Positions 54,987-60,347 of a stretch of 60,347 bases of DNA are shown in pieces (within the stretch, counting starts at the first letter, position 1; every line of letters starts with the position of its first letter). The notes under the pieces are model-generated. The model was not told where the DNA came from and searched no databases. It worked only from the letters and a program-made list of their open reading frames with translations. Origin of the DNA: a virus. The translations under genes were made by a program, and so were the position numbers. The stretch covers positions 1-60,347 of the IMG/VR virus record IMGVR_UViG_3300015242_000026; one strand, 5' to 3'.

Positions 54987-57140
54987 GTGAGTATCAGTAC
55001 CGACGACATCATCCAGTCGGCCACCGGAACGTTCAACGCCACATCCGGCACGGCCACGCTCCCGGGCGGAACCACGGACGGAAACACCGTCTGGTTGTGC
55101 GTGATGACGTTCGGTACCAGCGCACCGCTGGTCACCGGGTTCACCCGCGATCACGGCGGTGCGGTGAGCAGCGCCAAATCGTATGTGCTGCGGCAATCGA
55201 ATGTGACCGCTGGGACAAGCTCCTGGTCGATCACCGGGTTCGGCAGCGCTCAACCAACTGTCTGGTTCGCATTCGAAATCCAGGGGTTGGCGCGGATTGG
55301 GCAGCCCGAATGTAACTCCCTGATCAGCGGCGCTTCATTCGTCGGCGCAACATCTATTGCCTCCGCGACAACCCCGGCTAGCACCCTCTATGAGGGTCTG
55401 GTCCTCGCGTTCCATGGCGGCCAGAACGTCAGCAGCGCGACGATCCCGACGTGGTCGGGGCAGACGAACGATTTCGTCGAATATGTCGAGAACTCGATCG
55501 TCGTCGGCAGCACCGCAACATCCGCCGCGGTCAGTTTCTACCATGCGGTAGACATCTCCGCCGGATACCAGTGCACCGCCACGGCGAGCATCGCTGTCAC
55601 GGCCAGCGCGGTTGTGGTCGTGTACGCACCTGCCGGTGCGCACCGGATTCCTAACCCCGACCTCATCATGGGATTCGAAACCGGCACCATCGCCGGGTGG
55701 ACAACGGGAAACACAGCCTGCCCGCCAGTCGATGTGGTCGTGGGAACACCGGCGATCGTCTCCACATCCCCGAGAACAGGGACGTACTGCCTGGAGCTGG
55801 CTGCGACGACGGCCGCCGAGTCCATCGCCTGGACAACAACCGGTGCGCTCAGCCTCTATCCGGCGCCGAGCGGCTTCACGGCCTTCCGCCAGTACGTGGC
55901 CCGGGTGTCGTTCTACTTCCCGACGTCGCTGCCGGCGTCCGACGTCGCCGTGATGGACATGACCACCGGCTCCGGGGCGTCCCTGAACGGTGTGACCGCC
56001 ACCTTCCGGGTAGCCACCGGCCAGCTCGGCGTCGCCGTGTCTGAGGCGTCCCACGGTACCGGTACGGAGGTATTGAGCACCGCCACGCTGGTAGCTAACA
56101 CGTGGTACTCGCTCGACATAGCCATCGACATGGACAACGGCGACCGCAGCCTCGGCGGCCTATGGTTTTCGGACTGGGCATTGGACGGGGTTGCCCAGAC
56201 CCAGGCGGTCAAATCGACCACCACCACCGGCGCGAACGCGACCATTTCCCAGCTCCGCCTCGGATGGTTGACCAGCACAACCGCGACAATCCGGTACGAC
56301 GACGTGGTCGGCACCAAACACCCCGGCCACTATCCGTTGGGCGACATCGGGATCTACCCGCTCGGCGTGGACCCGGCCGGCACGGTCACCCTGTCCGGTA
56401 CCACCGGGAACTTCAACACGTTCACGTCGAACGGCACGCTGGCCGCGTGGAACGCGACCACCGCCCGGAACAACATTGATGAGATCCCGGCGACCATCGG
56501 CGCCAGCGCGGACGGGTTCGCACAGATCACGGTCGCGGCGTCCGACTATGTCGAGGTCCCGATGCTCACCAGGTCGGGCGCTACGAACTACGAAACGATT
56601 CGCGGTGTCCGGTGGTATTTCCCAGGCTGGGCAGCCTCGACGACCGCGGCGACGATCGGAATGCGCGGGTTCGACGGCACCACCGAAACGGTCCTACTCG
56701 CGGCGGCCGACCCGAACTTCGACAACTCCACCACAACCCCGGCATGGGTGTGCCGCATGCACCGCGCTCTCGCGTCGAGCACGCCCTACATCTGGACTCA
56801 GGCGCAACTTGATGCCCTGACCGCCCGGGTCGGATTCTCCACCGGCGCAACTCCGGACATTGGTGTCCACGCAATCCTCGCCGAAGTCGCCATGCGTCGC
56901 GCCTATGAACAGCAGGTGCTGGAAGCCAGTGGGGTAATCATCTATGCCCGGCTTGATCCGGACACCGGGAACATCATCGCGATGCGACTGGTCGCGCCGG
57001 TCGCCGGAGACGCCTGGGCCCTGTACACCGTCAACGGTGTTGACGTAAACCGCACCGCTACAGCAGGTACCGAAGACGTGTACTACATCGGCGCGGAATC
57101 CAACGCAGTCGTGTCGTTCTGGACCGGCGGATTGTCTTGA
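54987..57140 (+). CDS. Large fibre-like protein with LamG-type domain
   Basis: 717 aa from GTG 54987; an AAAAAGGGGGGG run serves as RBS. Beta throughout. About 1-220: fibre-type repeats (SATGTFNATSGTATLPGGTT). About 235-430: a LamG/concanavalin-like sugar-binding domain (LIMGFETGTIAGWTTGNTA, YCLELAATTAAESIAWTT, MDNGDRSLGGLWFSDWALD). About 440-670: a second similar unit (TLSGTTGNFNTFTSNGTLAA). It should bind glycans on the host surface and may be an appendage distinct from the tip protein at 18.9 kb. Confidence 0.75.
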   Translation: MSISTDDIIQSATGTFNATSGTATLPGGTTDGNTVWLCVMTFGTSAPLVTGFTRDHGGAVSSAKSYVLRQSNVTAGTSSWSITGFGSAQPTVWFAFEIQGLARIGQPECNSLISGASFVGATSIASATTPASTLYEGLVLAFHGGQNVSSATIPTWSGQTNDFVEYVENSIVVGSTATSAAVSFYHAVDISAGYQCTATASIAVTASAVVVVYAPAGAHRIPNPDLIMGFETGTIAGWTTGNTACPPVDVVVGTPAIVSTSPRTGTYCLELAATTAAESIAWTTTGALSLYPAPSGFTAFRQYVARVSFYFPTSLPASDVAVMDMTTGSGASLNGVTATFRVATGQLGVAVSEASHGTGTEVLSTATLVANTWYSLDIAIDMDNGDRSLGGLWFSDWALDGVAQTQAVKSTTTTGANATISQLRLGWLTSTTATIRYDDVVGTKHPGHYPLGDIGIYPLGVDPAGTVTLSGTTGNFNTFTSNGTLAAWNATTARNNIDEIPATIGASADGFAQITVAASDYVEVPMLTRSGATNYETIRGVRWYFPGWAASTTAATIGMRGFDGTTETVLLAAADPNFDNSTTTPAWVCRMHRALASSTPYIWTQAQLDALTARVGFSTGATPDIGVHAILAEVAMRRAYEQQVLEASGVIIYARLDPDTGNIIAMRLVAPVAGDAWALYTVNGVDVNRTATAGTEDVYYIGAESNAVVSFWTGGLS

Positions 57141-57877
57141 CCGCGCAGGTCCGGTCGACAGGCTCGGGCAGCTCCGGATCTGCGACAGCGACCACGTTCT
57201 CCCCGCCCATGCCCGCGGGATTCGTTACCGGCGATCTCCTCATCGGCGTCGCGTGCGGAAGCACCGGCACAGTGCCGGCGACCCGGCCATCCGGGTCAAC
57301 TTCTGTCAACAACGTCGCGGACGGCACCGTCTTCAACCTGGACGTCGTCAGGAAAGTCGCGGTGCTCGGCGACGTGTTCACCTGGACGATCGGCACCGCC
57401 CAAAAATGGGCTGGGTGTGTCATCGCCATCCGGCTGTTCGACCCGGCCACACCCATCGTCGGGAACACCGCCGTAGCGCAAGGCGCCACGGCCAGCTTGT
57501 CCTTCATCACCACCGCAGCGACCCCCACGAGCGCCGACAGCTTGATGATCGCCGTGTTCGGCCTCCAGGCGGCGAACGCCTGGACGTGCAGCTCGACGAC
57601 ACCGTCCATGACGGAGATCGCCGACGTGGCATCGTCCGGCACCACCCCGGCCAGCTGCGGCGTATACGTGTCAGCGACGCCCCCGGCGATCGCATCCATC
57701 AACCGGACCGGCACCAGCACCGTCAGCAGCGCCAACGGCTGCATGTTCCAGGTGTTCATCAACCCGGGCCCGCAGATACCCGAGTGGACACAGCGGTCAC
57801 CGAGCCCTATCGAGCAGGGGAACGTCGCCGGCCCGTACGCGCCGCTGGCATCCCCATCGCGGATATTCGGAGGCTGA
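57137..57877 (+). CDS. Fibre-cluster protein, 246 aa
   Basis: TTG 57137 overlaps the previous stop (TTGA). Beta-rich Gly/Ser/Thr/Ala chain (PMPAGFVTGDLLIGVACGST, FTWTIGTAQKWAGCVIAIR, ADSLMIAVFGLQAANAWT), with a Pro-rich end. It resembles sandwich domains of phage fibres. Probably part of the same appendage. Confidence 0.6.
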   Translation: MTAQVRSTGSGSSGSATATTFSPPMPAGFVTGDLLIGVACGSTGTVPATRPSGSTSVNNVADGTVFNLDVVRKVAVLGDVFTWTIGTAQKWAGCVIAIRLFDPATPIVGNTAVAQGATASLSFITTAATPTSADSLMIAVFGLQAANAWTCSSTTPSMTEIADVASSGTTPASCGVYVSATPPAIASINRTGTSTVSSANGCMFQVFINPGPQIPEWTQRSPSPIEQGNVAGPYAPLASPSRIFGG

Positions 57878-57878
57878 C

Positions 57879-58319
57879 GTGCGTCAATCAGCTGCTTGGC
57901 GCACCACCGGCGCAGGCTCAGCCACTCTCCCGGCGGCCAGCGTGTACGCGTCGAGCGCGGGGGCACTGTGGGTCACCGAGCTCGGAATCACCAACACCAC
58001 GGTGACCGCGTTTGAGTGCTCGCTGAAACGGCTGACGACCACCGGCACTCAGGGCACCGCCCAAACGGTCGTATGGGAAGAGAACGACGGGAACTTCTCG
58101 GCCAGAGGCGACCCTCGGGATACACACACCGTCGCGCCGACCCTGGTGGCCGGCGAGCTGCGGCGGGCGTCAATCGGCGCCAGCATTGGCAGCGGCGTGA
58201 TCTGGACGTTCGGCGGTCGCGGCCTATTCATCCCGGCTGGTACGACCAACGCGGTCGGGTTGATGCCGATGACCGGCACCGGGCAGATCTTCGACGTCTA
58301 CATGAGCTGGGATTCGTAG
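57879..58319 (+). CDS. Fibre-cluster protein, 146 aa
   Basis: GTG 57879. Single beta domain: LWVTELGITNTTVTAFECSL, GNFSARGDPRDTHTVAPTLV and IWTFGGRGLFIPAGTTNAVG. The LELGI...NTT / AFECSL pattern is common in small phage head- or tail-fibre subunits. Probable virion protein. Confidence 0.6.
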   Translation: MRQSAAWRTTGAGSATLPAASVYASSAGALWVTELGITNTTVTAFECSLKRLTTTGTQGTAQTVVWEENDGNFSARGDPRDTHTVAPTLVAGELRRASIGASIGSGVIWTFGGRGLFIPAGTTNAVGLMPMTGTGQIFDVYMSWDS

Positions 58320-58337
58320 CGGTTTGGAGTAGCCGTC

Positions 58338-59741
58338 GTGGTCGCTGTCCGCCGCTCGCCGACCCGTGGTTTGTTGCCAGTAGGCCGGCTCGCGTCGCGG
58401 CTGCTCCGCCCGGCCGCGTCGTCAAACGTTGACGCCACCGCGACCCCCGCGGTAGTCGCCGGTACCGCCACAATCCCCGGGCCGATCATCTCGGCTACCG
58501 CTACACCTGGGGTAGTTACTGGTACGGCCACGATCCCTATCCCGGTCGTCCAGGCCGCCGCTACGCCCGCTGTGGTCGCCGGGGTTGCGACCATCCCAAC
58601 ACCGCCCCTGACCGTCACGGTGGCCCCGGCGGTAGTTGCCGGTACCGCGACTATCCCGACGCCAGTTGTGGCGGTCACCGCCATCCCCGGTGTCGTGGCG
58701 GGCAGCACGACAATTCCAACCCCGACCGTGACGGCTACCGCGAACGCCACCGTCACCCCGGCGGTGGTCGGGGCTACGGTCACGATCCCGACCCCGACCG
58801 TCAAGGTCGCTGCGGCCCCCGTCGTCGTGGCCGGTACGGCGATCATCCCGACTCCGGTACTCACGGCCGCCGCGACACCGTCTGTTGTCGCCGGCACCGC
58901 GACGATCCCGGCCCCGACTCTGGCCGCCACGGTCACCCCGACCGTCGTGGCCGGCGTGACATCGATACCCGCGCCGACGGTCAAAGTCACCGTCGGCCCG
59001 GCCGTCGTCGCCGGCGCGGTCACGATCCCGGGCCCGGTCGACACGGTCGCGGCTACCCCAGGCGTAGTGGTCGGCACCGTCACGATCCCGGCCCCGACGA
59101 TCGCTGTGACCGTCCAGTTGGCCGTGGTCGCCGGTGTTGCCACGATCCCGGCCCCGACGGTCAGCGCCAGCGGGAACGCCACCGTCGCCGCGGTTGTCGT
59201 CGCCGGTACCGTCACCATCCCTGGGCCGGTCGTCAAGGCGACTGCGACTGCTGCGGTGGTCATTGGGGCCGTCACGATCCCGACCCCGGTGGTCAAGGCC
59301 ACCGCGACACCCGGCGTAGTCGCTGGGTCCACGACGATCCCCGGCCCGACGGTCATAGTCGGCGCGAACGCCACGGTGTCTCCGCCCGTCGTGGCCTGCA
59401 CAGTCACGATCCCCATGCCGACAACAGCGGCTATTACCGCTGCGACCACGGTGTCGGGTGTCGTCACGATCCCGGCGCCAACAGTCAAGGTGACCGTCAC
59501 CCCGACGACGGTGTTCGCCATGGCCGGTATCCCGGTCCCGACGATCGTCATCACCTCGGCGTACGAACCGATCCTGATCGGCGTGGACGGTGCACTGGTC
59601 GGCGCCGGTGTCCTCGACGGTGATGCGCTGCTGGTCGGCGCGGTCGCGGGGAGCGCCGTGTCCACGGGTGTCGTCGACGGCGAGGCCGTGTCGGTGGGTT
59701 CGGTGGATGGCGGCTCGGTCCTCGTCGGGTTGGTGGGCTGA
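58338..59741 (+). CDS. Long repetitive fibre (18 x 20-aa repeat)
   Basis: 467 aa. After a 30-residue basic start comes a repeat with the consensus ATPxVVAGTATIPxPxVxAT, 18 units, mostly exactly 20 aa; three units carry a 4-aa insertion (ANAT/GNAT). Charged residues are almost absent, as in beta-solenoid or Ala/Pro/Val rods. The last 50 residues form shorter V/G/D repeats (GVLDGDALLVGAVAGSAV). It probably makes a thin fibre or whisker. GTG start, 18 bases after the previous stop. Confidence 0.78.
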   Translation: MVAVRRSPTRGLLPVGRLASRLLRPAASSNVDATATPAVVAGTATIPGPIISATATPGVVTGTATIPIPVVQAAATPAVVAGVATIPTPPLTVTVAPAVVAGTATIPTPVVAVTAIPGVVAGSTTIPTPTVTATANATVTPAVVGATVTIPTPTVKVAAAPVVVAGTAIIPTPVLTAAATPSVVAGTATIPAPTLAATVTPTVVAGVTSIPAPTVKVTVGPAVVAGAVTIPGPVDTVAATPGVVVGTVTIPAPTIAVTVQLAVVAGVATIPAPTVSASGNATVAAVVVAGTVTIPGPVVKATATAAVVIGAVTIPTPVVKATATPGVVAGSTTIPGPTVIVGANATVSPPVVACTVTIPMPTTAAITAATTVSGVVTIPAPTVKVTVTPTTVFAMAGIPVPTIVITSAYEPILIGVDGALVGAGVLDGDALLVGAVAGSAVSTGVVDGEAVSVGSVDGGSVLVGLVG

Positions 59742-59745
59742 TGGC

Positions 59746-60126
59746 ATGAGCTATGCCCAGCAGGTTGCTCATCCGGCGCCGCGGGCCGGGCGTGGTGGTC
59801 CCGGGTACCAGCGTGCTGCTGCGGTGGTCAGACAGCGGGCTGAGAAGGGGGAGCCCTGCTACTTCTGGCGGCGTGACCCTGCCTGCCCCGGTCCGGGCTT
59901 CGACTGGGCGCTACCGCACAACCACCGTCACGCCTACACCACCCACCATCTGCACCGCCTGATGGACGGTGGGCAACCGGTGCCCGACCCGGGCCTGATG
60001 GCTCCGGCTCATCGTGGCTGCAATGCCCGGGATGGGCTTCGGGCGCAGAACGCCAGGCGTCAGGGCGTGCAGCTACCCGCTGTTGCGGCTGGGCAGGCAG
60101 CGGAGCGTACGTCCCGACGGTGGTGA
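59746..60126 (+). CDS. HNH nuclease next to the packaging site
   Basis: 126 aa from ATG 59746. Cys/His pattern CYFWRRDPACPGPGFDWALP, HNHRHAYTTHHLHRLM and APAHRGCNARDGLRA fits an HNH (or EVE-like) phage nuclease. HK97-type phages encode an HNH protein beside the terminase that is needed for cos cleavage; on the circular map this gene is the last before terS. Confidence 0.78.
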   Translation: MSYAQQVAHPAPRAGRGGPGYQRAAAVVRQRAEKGEPCYFWRRDPACPGPGFDWALPHNHRHAYTTHHLHRLMDGGQPVPDPGLMAPAHRGCNARDGLRAQNARRQGVQLPAVAAGQAAERTSRRW

Positions 60127-60347
60127 CGATGAGTAATGGCATGACGGTGCGTGATGGTGACGCATGGTCACTATACAACGTGATGCATAACGCGGCATTA
60201 CACAGTAGGTGGCGTGCACCGACATGGTCCGCGCGAAGCGCCGTCGACTAGAGCCAACGAACGATCAAGGGTCTGACCTGCTAAAACTTACCGTGATCAC
60301 GGGTTTTTTCCGTGTCACTACGACCGACAGCAAGCTGCCGAAGGCTC
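60127..60347. other. Packaging-region gap with terminator and terminal repeat
   Basis: 221 bases without a gene. It has GTGAC-GCATG-GTCAC (60157-60171), related GTGATG words, and a terminator: CCGTGATCACGG palindrome (60291-60302) flanked by AAAAC and GTTTTTT (60283-60309). The last 13 bases (60335-60347) repeat bases 1-13. Probable cos/pac region. Confidence 0.6.
60283..60309 (+). terminator. Terminator before the terminase operon
   Basis: Palindrome CCGTGATCACGG preceded by AAAAC and followed by a run of six T (GTTTTTT). It would end the fibre/HNH transcript just before the packaging region. On the circular map it lies about 145 bases before the small terminase start. Confidence 0.7.

Noticed and set aside
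58400-59560. CRISPR-like array
   Set aside because: The repeat is about 60 bases, in codon phase and degenerate at wobble bases, with no unique spacers. It is a protein repeat.
58298-59747. Two long minus-strand repeat proteins opposite the fibre gene
   Set aside because: They mirror the repetitive GC-rich fibre gene; one is almost only D/R/G and the other a V/T/G mirror.
1-60347. Integrated prophage bounded by attL/attR (13-bp repeats)
   Set aside because: The integrase is near the middle (36.9 kb) and the ends fall at the packaging region, so the repeats fit a circular or cohesive-end phage genome better.

Overview
The window is the complete or near-complete genome of a temperate, long-tailed (siphovirus-type) phage of a high-G+C actinobacterium. 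Seen directly: G+C-rich, GTG-start-rich, ATGA/GTGA-overlapping genes; a full HK97-type head and tail set; a GH25 endolysin; a tyrosine integrase beside divergent repressor and Cro-like genes. A WhiB protein, a DUF4360 protein, a DUF6221 protein and TraB/Spd-type transfer genes of the actinomycete integrative conjugative element (AICE) kind point to a mycelial actinomycete host (Streptomyces or Micromonosporaceae grade; inferred). The same 13 bases stand at both ends (1-13 and 60335-60347), so the sequence probably closes into a circle opened just before the terminase genes.

Layout. 0.1-25.1 kb, plus strand: terminase, portal, protease, capsid, a glycosyltransferase/methyltransferase pair, connector genes, tail tube, tail assembly chaperone, tape measure and tip proteins, then an SGNH esterase, GH25 muramidase, small membrane proteins (holin candidates) and a papain-like protease. 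Two small genes read backwards inside the tail cluster. A strong hairpin at 25.2 kb closes this block. 25.3-33.3 kb, minus strand: one long operon not expected in a phage, with a TraB/FtsK-type DNA translocase, an Spd-like membrane protein, many small membrane or metal-binding proteins and a small serine recombinase. 33.4 kb: a symmetric back-to-back promoter/operator region. 33.5-34.2 kb: HTH and GIY-YIG genes on the plus strand. 34.3-38.3 kb, minus: an exported protein, a regulator-like protein, an XRE-TPR regulator, the integrase and the repressor. 38.35-38.41 kb: lysogeny switch. 38.4-53.1 kb, plus: early genes (Cro-like, PP-loop enzyme, HNH, DUF3307-like, Gp37/Gp68-like, WhiB, MazG-like, many small Cys-rich proteins), then an O/P-like replication pair with iterons inside the first gene. 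53.1-60.1 kb, plus: DUF4360 protein, further virion or fibre proteins including an 18-repeat fibre, and an HNH nuclease next to the packaging region.

How it works together (inference): the repressor and integrase keep the lysogen; the replication pair and its internal origin drive lytic replication; late genes build and decorate the particle. The minus-strand transfer block has its own promoter and may let the element move between hyphae as an AICE does, or control DNA transport in the lysogen. A site with the same half-site and spacing (GTAGC-N6-GCTAC) lies in the lysogeny switch and beside the translocase gene, suggesting shared control. No database search was run; family names are recognised from motifs and gene order.
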